Part shown: positions 53,661 to 64,000 of the stretch, piece by piece | Position numbering within the stretch: position 1 is the first letter of the stretch | Layout: every line of letters begins with the position of its first letter | NCBI GenBank assembly: GCA_026315105.1 | Contig: CM048750.1 | Location: 74,083,797 to 74,147,796 of the forward strand | From: Locusta migratoria | Taxonomy: Eukaryota; Arthropoda; Insecta; Orthoptera; Acrididae | DNA length: 64,000 nt | Reading direction: 5' to 3' | Position numbers and translations under genes: made by a program | Notes under the pieces: generated by a model | What the model saw: the letters and a program-made list of their open reading frames with translations, nothing else | Databases searched by the model: none | What the model was told of the DNA's origin: nothing

Positions 53661-54789
53661 AGTATTAATTGAGGACAAGGTAGATGAAAATTAGTGTGGG
53701 TTTAGGCCTCATAGAGGCTGACAGGACCAGATCTTTAGCTTACGACAGGTAATGGAAAAGTGCTATGAGTGTAACAGGGAATTGTATCTATGTTTCATAG
53801 ATCTAGAAAAGGCTTATGATCGTGTCCCTAGGAGGAAGCTACTGTCAGTTCTACAAGATTATTGTATAGGAGGCAAACTTCTGCAGGCAATTAAAGGGCT
53901 CTACGTAGACTGTCAGGCAGCAGTTGGAGTAGATGGCAAATTAAGCCATGGTTCAGGGTAGTTTCAGGGGTAAGACAAGGCTGTAACCTGTCACCACTGT
54001 TGTTCATACTATTCATGGATCATATGTTGAAAGCAGTAGCTTGGCAGGGTGGGATTAGAATAGGCGATAACAAAATAAGCAGTCTCGCGTATGCGGATAA
54101 GTTAGTTGTAAGTAATTTCTGTGGGAAAGAGATTTAAACAGATTGAGTGCCAAATATGAAGAACAAGTACAGTTTCAAGTACCTGGGATGTATTTTCTCA
54201 CAGGAAGGCAACGTGGTGAAAGAACTGGAATCGAGGTGCAGCAAAGCTAATGCAGTGAGTGCTCAGCTGAGATCTACTCTCTTCTGCAAGAAGGAAGTAA
54301 GTTCCAAGACTAAGATAGCGGTGTACCGCTCTGTCTTTCGACCAACTTTGTTGTATGGGAGTGAAAGTTGGGTGGATACAGGTTACCTTATTCATAAGGT
54401 AGAGGTTACAGATATGAAAGTGGCAACGATGTTTCCAGGTACTAATAGATGGGAACAATAGCAGGAGGGTATCCACAATGAGGAAATCAAAGAAAAACTG
54501 GGAATGAACACCATAGATGAAGCAGAGAGCGTACAGACTGAGAGGGTGGGGTCATGTTACCTAAGAGACTCATGAGCTCGGCAGCGGAGGGTAAGAGGAG
54601 TCGAGGTAGAGCAGGAAGAAGGTATTTAGATTCGGTGGAGAATGATTTTAAAGTAAAAAGCATAATATCAGAAGAGGCATCGATGTTAGCATTGAATAGG
54701 GGATCGTGGAGGAATTTTATTAGAGGTACTATGCTCCAGACTGAATGTCATAACCAGTCTCTAATGATGATGATGATGCCGATGATGAT
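53661..54789 (+). pseudogene. RTE-clade LINE fragment, third copy
   Basis: Begins SINLIEDK-like and runs without the LTR-like insertion into GFRP, LYLCFIDLEKAYDRVPRRKLL and SVLQDYCIGGKLLQAIKGLY. The YADD site is changed: AYADKLVV replaces AYADDLVV near 54095. About 100 bases after it are deleted. C-terminal SRCSKANAVSAQLRSTLFCK and LLYGSESWVDTGYL are kept, and the 3' tail is (GAT)n. Dead copy; useful as the empty-site reference for 28021-28522. Confidence 0.88.
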
Positions 54790-56159
54790 AATAAAAAAGG
54801 GGCAGAAATTCTCTAAAAGTGGGTTGCGGTACAATCTTCACGTCAAATTACTGCCTTTTGAAATTGTCAGGAACGGCTAATGTATGCAACATGATGATCC
54901 GATTTTCTTTGTTTCTGTTTTTTTCCTCATCTTATTTTATCAACCCGTTATTAGTTTCATTTTTTTCACTGCTTTCTCTCGACTCAAGGTTATCCTCTTT
55001 GTTCTACAGTGCATTATTGACATAAAAAAATAGTGTTCGATGACAAGAAGAGTCTACTAAGAATGTGTCTTGAATATGCGATTAATGTATCTTCTGGAAC
55101 GATGTTCATTACGATCCAGAACAGTTTCTTTATGCCTCAGGTTACGTTTGAGGGAAGAGGCAAACAAAACCACTTGCCTTGTGTGTAAGCAGCTTGTCAG
55201 TAGGTGCAGGAAGCTGAAACCATCCGAATTCATCAGTTGCAAACAGGATTTTCTGCCTTCATTATTTCGAAAATAATCGCCATTAATTGTAAATAGATTT
55301 ATCCCACTGCGAGGCAAGATAGTGCTCGTCTTCGTCCGAAGCAAATCGACAGCCATGGATGTCTATTTTGACGTATGTTATTAAAAGATGTAATATACCT
55401 GTCAGTACTATGCGTCACATAGGTACATTTGTTAATCACGTAACTATCAATAAAAGATTTTATTATGTTATGAATTAAATTCAACTCTAATTAGGAAGTT
55501 TGCAGTACACAATATGTATCAAAAATCTGATCATTAATCACAAATTTAATGTAAAACATATAAAATCTCTATGTAATGGCTAGGAAGAGGAGTGATTGTT
55601 CTTTGCTGGTATGTTGTAGTATTCTAATTATGGACGAGGATTGTCATATTTGGTTATGGAATTATTGGATGTATGACGAATGCTCAATATACGTATGTTT
55701 CAACTCAAAGTACGTTCTGCATTTGTCTACAGTTATTTAATCAATTGCACAGGCAATTTCTGTTAAGTACAAAGGTAGCCTACGGGACTGCCTCATCTGG
55801 AATTAAGAACCTGCAGGTTATACACACGGCACTTTATCTAAATTGTTCGTAAAATGATTGTTACATTAGACACAGAACAGCGAGCAATTCCAGATTGGGT
55901 AGTGGATAATCCGTTCAGACAGAGATACTGAATTCCGCGACTCTCTCTCTTATGTAAAAATAAATTCAAGTTTTACAGCTTCAAACAATTGCAGATCATG
56001 AATCGAGTATCTACGACCTACATTGACGCCTCAACGTCCAGCCTTTGGTGCTGAGAAACAAATAAACTGTTCTCTTTCAAAAATTTTTTGCAGCATCTTA
56101 TCAGAACATAACCAGAGAGAGTTAATTTCAACTGATTTGTTATCTCAGACATATTTATT
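54790..56159. other. No gene called
   Basis: Plus frame 55070-55276 (68 codons) and minus frame 55057-55356 (99 codons) overlap over 55070-55276; neither has a motif I know. The rest is AT-rich. Confidence 0.3.
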
Positions 56160-56477
56160 TTATTTATTTATACATATTTACAAAGTCTAAGGTTTTTCTT
56201 ACGGTGGTCAAACGTCGTTATTCGTTGCGGCGAGCTCTATTTGCAAAATTTTAATCGCCGACTTTTCCTTCTGAATGTGAAAATACTTAGCTAGCACCCA
56301 CCTACATAGGGAGACATGACCATCACAATAAAATAAGGGAAATGAGATCGAAAGCGGAACGATTTAGGTGTTCTTTCTTCCTGCACGCTATTAGAGAATG
56401 GAACGATAGATAAAGGTTATGAAAGTGGCTAATGAACCCTCTGTCAGGCAATTAAATGTGATGTAGATGTAGATTTA
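56160..56477 (+). pseudogene. CR1/Jockey-like LINE 3' end
   Basis: Contains RFRCSFFLHAIREWNDR-like coding near 56360-56405, the end of the LINE polyprotein, and a (GTAGAT)n tail at about 56460-56477. Same family as 21430-22110. Confidence 0.6.
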
Positions 56478-56520
56478 TGTTGATGTAGCCAGCCGCTATG
56501 CACAAACTAGAAACCTCCAG

Positions 56521-56786
<266 letters not shown>

Positions 56787-56788
56787 GC

Positions 56789-56986
56789 TAAAATGTTCAA
56801 ATGTTTGTAAAGTCTATGGGACTTAACTACGGGGTCATCAGTCCCTAAACTTACAAACTACTTATGAACTACTTACGAACTAGGACGGCACAAATATCCA
56901 TGCCCGAGGGGGGATTCGAACCCCCGACCGTAGTGGCCGTGCAGACCGTGACTGAAGCGCCTTAGTCCCCGCGGCCACCGCGGCCG
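56789..56986 (-). mobile_element. SINE, family A, inserted at the H2B stop codon
   Basis: The 13-bp duplication GCTCCAAGTAAGC (56776-56788 and 56987-56999) includes the last codons and stop of the H2B copy. Confidence 0.97.
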
Positions 56987-56999
56987 GCTCCAAGTAAGC

Positions 57000-57285
57000 G
57001 GTTGGCTGCTTTCTTTATGGAAGCTGCCGCCTCTGTGCTTTGGTATGCGCAACAGATGCATAAGGTTAAAATTGCTGGTGGGGCGAGGACCTGAGAGATC
57101 AGGCTAAGGCACACACCACTAAGTAGAACGATAAAAACCAGATCCGCGACTAATACATAGAACACAGCCAGCCATAGACGCATCACCACCAAGAATTAAA
57201 GGAAGTGCAGGGGGCAGATAGAAGGAGTGCCTTAAGGTGGCAAAGTTCTATCGGCTGATGGACACGTACCTACTAATTAACTTTA
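57000..57285. other. Unassigned, possible H2B 3' flank
   Basis: Continues from the H2B stop; a palindrome-like histone 3' stem-loop was not found. Confidence 0.3.
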
Positions 57286-58470
57286 TTTGATTTGATTTTT
57301 CCAGGGAAGCCAAAACAGTCTTGGTCCAACACGCCACTGTCCGCACCGAAACTAAGTTTATTGTGCGGTATCGCTCCCTGTATATCTAGTAAAGCCAACC
57401 AATGCCCTTGAACAGTGCAAGGAGTCCCTTTACCAGTTCTTTATTAGACACAATTTCTTCGGGTCTGGTTGTCCCAAATATTCTGTGCCTTTTATTCTCC
57501 AATGCAATGCATTCGAAGATCAGATGTTATGCAGTTTCATCACCGTAATCACAGATCCTACATTTAGCGTCCTCTTCTATTATTCCCATTGTACGTAGGT
57601 GGTTTTTGAAATTCCCATGGCCTGTCAGCAACCCAACCATGAGTCTAATCTCTCTCCTGTTCAGACCCAGGATTGCAGAGCTTCTTTTAAAACATGGCTT
57701 TGGCATCATTACCTTGCCATGTTTTTGTTGATGGACTTTGGTCCAATATTCTACGTGCTGTCTTCTGAGCCAGTTACGTAGCACCAATTTGACCATTGCC
57801 TTGGTGATTGTCAGGACAGGTTCCGGTCCAATAAATGGAATTTCTGCCTCCATCCTGGCTAATCTGTCGGCATGTTCGTTGCCACTGATCCCCGAGTGGC
57901 CAGGGACCCACAATAGGTTTACTCTATTGCTTTCCCCTAGCTCCACCAGAACCCTGTGACATTCTGCAACAATTTTAGACCTTGTTGCAGGAGCTGCCAG
58001 TGATCTCAGGGCTGACTGGCTGTCTGGATAGATATAGATGCTACGATCTTTGTAGCACCTACGCAAATTCTCCTCCACACACGCCCTGATGGCAATGATT
58101 TCGGCCTGGAATACTGAGGCCAGTTTTCAAAGAGAGATGACGCCCTCCAGTCTTGGCTGCACCCCATATACCCCGGTCCCAACACCTTGGTCTGATTATG
58201 ACCCGTCAGTGAACCAGACAATATCCCCCGTACGGTGTCGAACTATTTTCTCCCACTGCTCCCTACTTCCAATTGTTATATTGAAAGGCTTGTTCAAGCA
58301 GTATGGGGTTATAATATAGTCCGCTGGCATTTCCCCAACCTTTCCTATATTTACCTCACTCACTATTTTAGTGTGTCAACTAATTAGCTTTCTAACACTT
58401 GCACAGGTGACAGTAGGCCTTTTGAGCGGTCACCATACTAGTCAGAGTGTGTAGGTGCACCACCCTTTTA
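57286..58470 (-). pseudogene. RNase-H LINE (I/R1 group), RNase H to 3' end
   Basis: A larger copy of the element at 8186. Toward lower coordinates the minus strand gives FTDGS (RNase H Asp) followed by a stop, KLASVFQAEIIAI (Glu), YPDSQSALRSL (Asp) and NEHADRLARM (Asp). The main open frame is 57527-58078, 183 codons, ending after CRICDYGDETA. RNase H catalytic residues are all visible. The A-tail lies at 57286-57300 on the minus strand as AAATCAAATCAA. Stops upstream and the lack of RT and endonuclease show a 5'-truncated copy. Confidence 0.87.
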
Positions 58471-58534
58471 GCAAAAATAAATGAATAAAACTGGAAACAA
58501 CAAACGTCAGCCTTTCATGTCCGTTTGACTTTTA

Positions 58535-58935
58535 ACGGGCCTGACACGACGGAGCAGAAATAACGGTCGGAAAGCTGTGTGCTGTTCAGACGGCCCGAAA
58601 CGGCCCGGGGGAACGGAGCGATATGTGCGTCTCTGCGACTCCGTCTCCACTTCCGGCGAACATTTGCCGGTCGGCGGTGACGCGCTTCCGGTGGCGCCCG
58701 GAGACGGCAGAGCAAACATGGCCGCCCACGTGTGTGCCGACCCGGCAAATGTTTGCGCGTCTCCCGGCGACCGCGCAAAGAGGGCAGCGCCCGCCACCTG
58801 CGGCCCACTCCGCCACCGGCCACCGCCTCTGCGGGCAAACAGGATGCCGGCCGCTGCAAACGAAAAACATTGACCGAAACTTCGCCGCGCATCCCGGCGT
58901 CGCTACCAGTGTCAACACCGTACGCTCTTGACGCT
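58535..58935. promoter_or_regulatory. CpG island with inverted-repeat motifs
   Basis: Strong GC/CpG patch with long overlapping frames on both strands. CCGGCGAACATTTGCCGG (near 58652) is palindromic and echoed by CCCGGCAAATGTTTGC (near 58740). CACGTG occurs near 58727, and AACATGGCCGCC near 58713 could be a YY1-like site or a start context. Candidate promoter; no splice donor identified. Confidence 0.4.
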
Positions 58936-59268
58936 CATTCGCCAAAAGAGAAGTGCAGCTCATCACGGACCAGTTTCAGAAGAGGTGGTGACTTCGTAGG
59001 AGCTCATTTGGAGTTATTACTGCCCAGAAAAAGAAGGAAGGAAAGAAGATTAAAATTTAATGATACATTGACGTCTTGGCCGTTAGAGACGGAGTACATG
59101 CTTGGATAGCTATTGTCGGGAATCAGGAAGGAATTCGGCTGTGCCCTTTGAAAGGAACTATCGAGGAATTTGCCTCGAGTAATTTAGTGGAATTAAGGGA
59201 AACAAAACTTCATAATATATTAAACAAGTAGATGACCCTGAGAACTTCGTATCACTTATCTATTAATT
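58936..59268. other. No gene called
   Basis: Flank of the CpG island. A plus frame runs from 58732 to 59109 (125 codons) through both; it has RKRRKERRLKF but no domain. Confidence 0.3.
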
Positions 59269-59280
59269 TAAATGATGTGT

Positions 59281-59483
59281 TCAAAAAATCTTCAAATGTT
59301 TGTATAGCTTATGGGACTTAACTACGGGGTCATCAGTCCCTAAACTTACAAACTACTTATGAACTACCTAATACTTACGACGGCACAAATAGCCATGCCC
59401 GAGGGGGGATTCGAACCCCCGACCGTAGTGGCCATGCAGACCGTGACTGGAGCGCCTCAGTCCCCTCGGCCACCGCGGCCGGC
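59281..59483 (-). mobile_element. SINE, family A, with TSD
   Basis: TAAATGATGTGT at 59269-59280 and TAAATCATGTGT at 59484-59495. Confidence 0.95.
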
Positions 59484-59601
59484 TAAATCATGTGTATTTT
59501 AGCCTCAGTAGCTTTAAAAAGGCATCATTAGATAGTCTAAGTATCGGCTCGATAGTGAGCGGAAAGGGTGGACAAATCACGCACACATGTTCCGGATAAC
59601 T

Positions 59602-59791
59602 GCGGCGGAGTGGCCGAGCGCACTGAGGCGCCGTGATCTGATGCGCGAGACCGTTCCCCGTCGGCTCGAATGCTCCTCGGGCATGGATGTTTGTGCCGTC
59701 TTTTAGTGTAAGGTAGTTCATAAGCAAATTTATAAGTTTAGGCACTGATGACCCCGCAGTTAAGTCCCGTAAGTTTCATAAACATTTGAAC
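59602..59791 (+). mobile_element. SINE, family C
   Basis: Head GCGGAGTGGCCGAGCGC and tail; the B-box has a short deletion (CGGCTCGAATGC). Confidence 0.88.
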
Positions 59792-60345
59792 CTGACCAGG
59801 ATAAGGTTAATGTCACATTCGTGGAAGTTCAGGGAAGGTTTAAACGGTGATAAAATATGGAAAAATTGCTAGGAAAATTTAGACTTAAGACATGTAAAAT
59901 ACTGACTTGGTTGTTGTGTTGGGTGCGTTCAGAAAAATACTTTGAAAGAGTAAAGTTCGCTTTACACGATATGAATCCGTTTATTAACTGTCAGAGGTAA
60001 AAATGAATTGCTGTTCGTTGGTCTCGCTAAAATTTGAGAACGGCTGAACCCATTTAGCTATATATCATTACATAAACCACTGAATCTGTTGTTATGACAT
60101 TTGGTATGGAGATAGCTTTAGTGCTGAAGTACCGGATAAGATACTTCAGAAAGTGTGTAATTCAAAATTTTTATTTTTATTTTAAGTATATAAAGCGAAA
60201 TATCCAACAATAATTACTTTCTGGAAAAGCTATTTACTCTTTGACTTCTTAACTATTTTTCATAAGTTATAATTAACTTTTAAAAATACATTGTCCCTTT
60301 TGTAAAAAGTGGATAGAACGTCAGAACAACAGAAGTATGTATGTA
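59792..60345. other. No gene seen
   Basis: AT-rich; leads into the repeat array. Confidence 0.35.
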
Positions 60346-60896
60346 CTCTTTCTTTGAATGTCAAATGTGCAAAATGTTATCGCAATCGTACGAATGATAT
60401 TGATATCCCCCAAAAAAGAACTCTTTCAGTTTTCTACAAATTTGTCTATTTTCTGGCCAAGTATTCCATACCTTCACTTCACTCAAACCTTCTTCTCGCT
60501 TTGAACGGCAAATGTGTAAAATTTTATCGCAATCAGATGAATGCTATTGATATTTAATAGAAAAATCTCTTTCTATTTTGTCTGAATTTTCCAATTTTCC
60601 GGGAAACTTTTCCAATTTGTTTTTCATAAGAACCTTACTCTTGCTTTGAACGTCAAATATGCAAAATTTTATGGCAATCAGACGAATGATATTGATATCC
60701 CATTGGGAAAAGCTCTTTCAGTTTGTCGCGAATTTTCAAATTTTCCAAGTAACTTTCCCAAATTTTAATTTCACAAGAACGTTAATCTTTCGTTGAAAGT
60801 CAAATGATCAAAATTTTATCGCAATCGGATGAACGGTTCTTAACTTGTAGTGTTGAGTACATTTAAAAACACATTGAAAAAGAAACGCCGGCCGCG

Positions 60897-61232
60897 TTGG
60901 CCGAGCGGCCTGCGACGCGCCAGTCACGGTCTGCACGGCGACTACGGTCGGGGGTTCGAATCCCCCCTCGGGCATGGATATTTGTGCCGTCCTTGGTATT
61001 AGCTAGTTCATAAGTATTAAGTATTCTTCAGTTTCTCCCGGCGTATTTGATAACCAAAGTATCCATGGGTGTACTGCCGGTCTATAGTGTCCAACAGGCA
61101 CTAGTGCCCGTTGGACACTATAGACCGGCAGTACACCCGTGGATATTTTGAGTTCATAAGTATTTTGTAAGTTCAGGGACTGATGACCCCGTAGTTAAGT
61201 CCCATAAGCTCTAAAACCATTTGAACACTTGA
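60897..61232 (+). mobile_element. SINE, family A, with a palindromic insertion
   Basis: The SINE is interrupted at 61019-61150. Flanking repeats TTGAAAAAGAA / TTGAAAAATGAA are imperfect. Confidence 0.9.
61019..61150. mobile_element. 132-bp insertion carrying an 86-bp palindrome
   Basis: AGTTCATAAGTATT (14 bp) is present at 61005-61018 and 61151-61164, so this is a true insertion with a long target duplication. 61060-61145 is a near-perfect palindrome with 43-bp arms and no spacer; only two mismatches. The remaining 41 bases at the left are not part of it. Confidence 0.9.
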
Positions 61233-61872
61233 AAAATGAACTTAGTTCGAATTTTGTGACTTTCCTTTTTAACTGCACCTATTTTTTTTATTTTTCTACT
61301 GAAAACTTTTCCAAGACCATAATGAACAAAATAAAAACAGAATTACCAATCGTCGTCGTGCGAATGCTATACTAAAGTGGCGCTCTTACAACCTTGTGGC
61401 AATTGACTTTTATTAATAGAAAAAAAAAAAAAAAAATCGCTTTCGGTCTTTCCTAAATTTTCCTACTTTTCGTGCGTTTTTTCCAAATTTTTATTTGATG
61501 CGAACCTTCCTCTTGCTTTCAACATGAATGTACAAAAGTTTATCACAAACGGACGAACGGTATTGGTAGCTCACTGGAAAAAGCTGTTTCAGTTTTTTCC
61601 CGATTATCCTCTTTTGCCGGATAACCTTTCCATATTTTATCACCGTTGAAACCTTCCCTGGACTTACACGAATATTTCAAGGCTAAAATTAACCGAATCG
61701 GTTCAGCCGTTCTCGAGTTTTAGCGAGAGTAAAACAGCAATTGATTTATTTAAAAAACAGCCTAGACCGCAATATGATTTTTTTTATTTACAATGTGGTG
61801 AGTAGTTTCGACTTTTCAGTCTTTTACGAACCTGTAAACAAGCAAAGGAGAAAATCAGAGAATACATAACAT

Positions 61873-62050
61873 AATGTCCGACCGTCGTGTCATCCTCAGC
61901 CAACGCCGTCACTGAATGTGATTTGGAGGCGCATAGTCAACACAGCGCTGTCTTGGACGTTGTCTGGTTTTCTGGACATTTACATTTTTACCACCTATGC
62001 AATTTACTTGATTTTAGGTTAATTTATGATCCAACTTGCGAAAACCTCTC
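61873..62050. repeat. Interspersed repeat, copy 1
   Basis: Shares CATCCTCAGCCAAC, GTCACTGA and TTGTCTG with 62953-63340. Confidence 0.7.
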
Positions 62051-62340
62051 TGTATTCATCTGCACACGGCATCTGGCTTAATATGCCTACATTTAACTGT
62101 ATTCTGGTTCAGAGGCGGCGTGTCCTATGTGTTCACTGGTTCAGTGACGCCCCGGAAAAAAGTTCGTCGTGAAAAATAGTAAATAACTAAAATAAAAAGT
62201 ATTTTTAAACTATCATTCTTCATTTCGTTCTTCTATCAGATCATTTTAGATGCACATGCAAAGTATATTCCTCGTATTCGAAACTTTTTAATTCACGGAG
62301 ACAGTACATATACGAGTCGTAGCGCGCCCGCTTAATATAG
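62051..62340. other. No gene seen
   Basis: AT-rich transition. Confidence 0.35.
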
Positions 62341-62560
62341 GCAGCAGTGGCTGCAATGCGCATGCGCGACTGAGGTTCAAAATCTCTTCTGAACACCCTG
62401 GAGGCAGCATACTGGCGTTCACGCGGCAGGAGGGGCGAAGGAAACACTGATATTTCAAGATTGGCGTTGGAGCTGGTATAGACGCCTGATCCTAGCTACT
62501 CGGGCTCCGTTGGTTACGCATGAATGGTCCCGAAGCAGTGACAACGGAGCTTCTGCGCAT
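62341..62560. promoter_or_regulatory. Small CpG-rich patch with NRF-1-type site
   Basis: TGCGCATGCGCG at 62357-62368 matches the palindromic NRF-1 (Ewg in flies) consensus. GC content is raised to about 62560. No start or exon was recognised. Confidence 0.35.
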
Positions 62561-62952
62561 CTCGCCTTGAGAAAGAGTAAATCCTCCATGAAGGCAACAT
62601 CCGCCCGTCATATTTCTTTTTTGCGCATTGTTCATATAGAACACGTCATATTTGGTAAAATATAAATTAAAGACGCATCAGCTGTAAAAGCATTCAGAAG
62701 ATTCGCTCATGAATAATAATGAAGTCACTACTCTCCATCTAGCAAGACTAGTGGTGTGGGTAGCAGCATCGCGCTGCGCCGTCGATGATAGTGGGTTTCA
62801 ATGTGTGGAAGCAGTTCAGCCGTCCTACCCAGAACCAGTTTGCAATCAAAAGTGCCGATGAAAATTCATCACTGGAAATAGCATTACTTACCATCTTGGG
62901 TGCTTCAGTTTTTATCAGGTAAGAAAAAAGTTCCGCGTCTTGGGCCAATCGG

Positions 62953-63340
62953 GGTCGTCTGACCGTCGTCTCATCCTCAGCCAACACGGTCACTGAGTGT
63001 GATATGAGGCACACGGAGTCAACACGCCGGCCGCGGTGGCCGCGGGGACTAAGGCGCTCCAGTCACGGTCTGCACGGCCACTACGGTCGGGGGTTTGAAT
63101 CCCCCCTCGGGCATGGATATTTGTGCCGTCCTAGTTCGTAAGTAGTTTGTAAGTTTAGGGACTGATGACCCCATAGTTAAGTCCCATAGACTATACAAAC
63201 ATTTTAACATTTGGAGTCAACACACCGCGGTCTTGAACGTTGTCTGCTTTTCTGTTCTTTTTCATTTTTTACTGATTATTCCAAGTTCCCAACTTTAGGT
63301 CAATTTTCGACAACCTCTTGGTATTTTACTAATTGATTCG
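62953..63340. repeat. Interspersed repeat, copy 2, split by a SINE
   Basis: 62953-63025 and 63213-63340 align with 61873-62050 in order. Confidence 0.7.
63026..63212 (+). mobile_element. SINE, family A, with TSD
   Basis: 11-bp duplication GGAGTCAACAC at 63015-63025 and 63213-63223. One tail block (AAGTAGTTCAT) is shortened. Confidence 0.96.
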
Positions 63341-63459
63341 CCCTCTTGTCATATTACTTTGTTCGAGCGCTAAAGACGCAGTTGTCGTGCATCCAACTTC
63401 CCCTATCATCCACCTCGTACTTGAATTTTCAGTGTTATTTACGAGTCGTCAAAGGGCAC

Positions 63460-63720
63460 ATGGAAACCAGTCACCAGTGTAGAGCTGTGGCGAGGGCGGC
63501 GGCGGCTCCGCCCGCTGCTGGCGTGTGTAGGGCGAGGCCCGCGGGCGTCTACGGCGGAGGAATTCCTCAGAAACGTGACACGCCGGCCGCCCTGATTGGA
63601 GGTTCTCCTCCCACGGAGCGTGCCCTGCCCCTCTGTTCGTGCTCCCGGCTTCTGCAGCCAGTCGTTAATGGCACCCGTCGAGTACACCAGTGACGTTTCC
63701 GACAATAAACCGGAATGATG
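63460..63720. promoter_or_regulatory. CpG-rich patch
   Basis: GGCGGCGGCGGC-type and GCCCGCGGGCG sequence; overlapping Arg/Ala/Pro-rich frames on both strands. Composition suggests an unmethylated regulatory patch, not a gene. Confidence 0.3.
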
Positions 63721-64000
63721 CCTTCTCAGCAACTGTCGAAAAGGCTGCGTTTCTAAAAGGCTGGGTGCCGCCGTCTGTCGTGAACCTGCGGTTATGTAAT
63801 AACAGTTTCAAGCATTACGCATCCGTTTTAGGCTACACTCATTTTCCTGGGTCCACACTGCTTCAATCGACGAATCGGTTTGATTTCTCTCTCTGAAGAT
63901 AGACAATAAGGGCGCTGTAGCTAGCATTAGGTGTACCCCGAGACTCGCCGTCTAACAATCCACGGCAGGATTTGAATCACCGTCCCTAACGTTGTAAAGC
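63721..64000. other. No gene seen
   Basis: Ends in a possible decayed tRNA-like segment (GGATTTGAATCACCG near 63967) on the minus strand. Confidence 0.3.

Larger units (their letters stand above)
60350..61740. repeat. Diverged tandem array, about 145-150-bp units, interrupted by a SINE
   Basis: The phrase AAAATTTTATCGCAATC(G/A)GA recurs, starting near 60367, 60518, 60664, 60812 and, diverged, 61535, with TTTCAGTTT and TTTTCCAA-type spacers. The last unit ends in ATCGGTTCAGCCGTTCTCG. A family A SINE sits at 60897. Element type unknown; such phrases occur in the 3' regions of several arthropod transposons. Confidence 0.65.

Noticed and set aside
58507..58966. Proteins on both strands of the 58.5-59.0 kb CpG island
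   Set aside because: Mutually overlapping frames of similar length, as expected from GC-rich DNA.
60350..60860. CRISPR-like or satellite array of functional type
   Set aside because: Units too diverged and too long; better explained as part of a transposon 3' region.

Overview
The window reads as intergenic or intronic DNA from a large, repeat-rich insect genome, most likely a grasshopper or locust (Orthoptera, Acrididae, Schistocerca-like). The assignment rests on about 30 copies of short tRNA-derived SINEs with a long-variable-arm tRNA-like head and a shared tail. It also rests on Tc1, mariner, CR1/Jockey-like, RTE and RNase-H LINE remnants that look like familiar locust repeats. This is recognition from memory, not a database result. 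I see no complete host gene, rRNA, CRISPR, operon or functional tRNA. The tRNA-like sequences are SINE heads or parts of foldback repeats.

Layout. 1-4.5 kb: a Tc1-like transposon on the minus strand, split into three blocks by a tRNA-containing foldback, SINEs and a LINE tail, beside a large foldback that carries an LTR-like insertion. 4.5-9 kb: SINEs, a hAT-like inverted-repeat element and an RNase-H LINE 3' fragment between 84-bp direct repeats. 9-13.8 kb: a CpG-rich patch with an RFX-type X-box, an internally deleted mariner, foldbacks, SINEs and long microsatellites. 14-27 kb: AT-rich sequence with SINEs, a CpG-rich patch at 18.2-18.6 kb, a TA-flanked DDE element with a transposase relic, and LINE 3' ends. 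27.6-31.6 kb: an RTE LINE split by a second copy of the LTR-like element, then two mariner remnants. 32.5-37.5 kb: one minus-strand LINE broken by two SINEs and a 2.3-kb repeat. 38-42.9 kb: more LINE, a possible host exon at 41.3-41.5 kb (minus), and two foldbacks.

42.9-46.7 kb holds the most intact object: a 3.08-kb non-LTR retrotransposon (endonuclease plus reverse transcriptase) inserted in a mariner with an 11-bp target duplication. Its reading frame joins the mariner N-terminus to the LINE protein without a stop, giving a 934-codon chimeric ORF. 46.7-56.5 kb: two more RTE fragments, SINEs, a recursive-splice-like site at 51.23 kb and a homeodomain-site-rich candidate enhancer at 52.9-53.2 kb. 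56.5-64 kb: a broken histone H2B copy with a SINE at its stop codon, a minus-strand RNase-H LINE, CpG-rich patches, diverged tandem repeats and further SINEs.

The parts do not form a pathway. They form a layered insertion history that can be ordered from target-site duplications. The possible host signals are the exon, the recursive-splice/microexon site, the enhancer-like block and the CpG-rich patches. They suggest the window lies in or near very long introns, but I cannot name a host gene.
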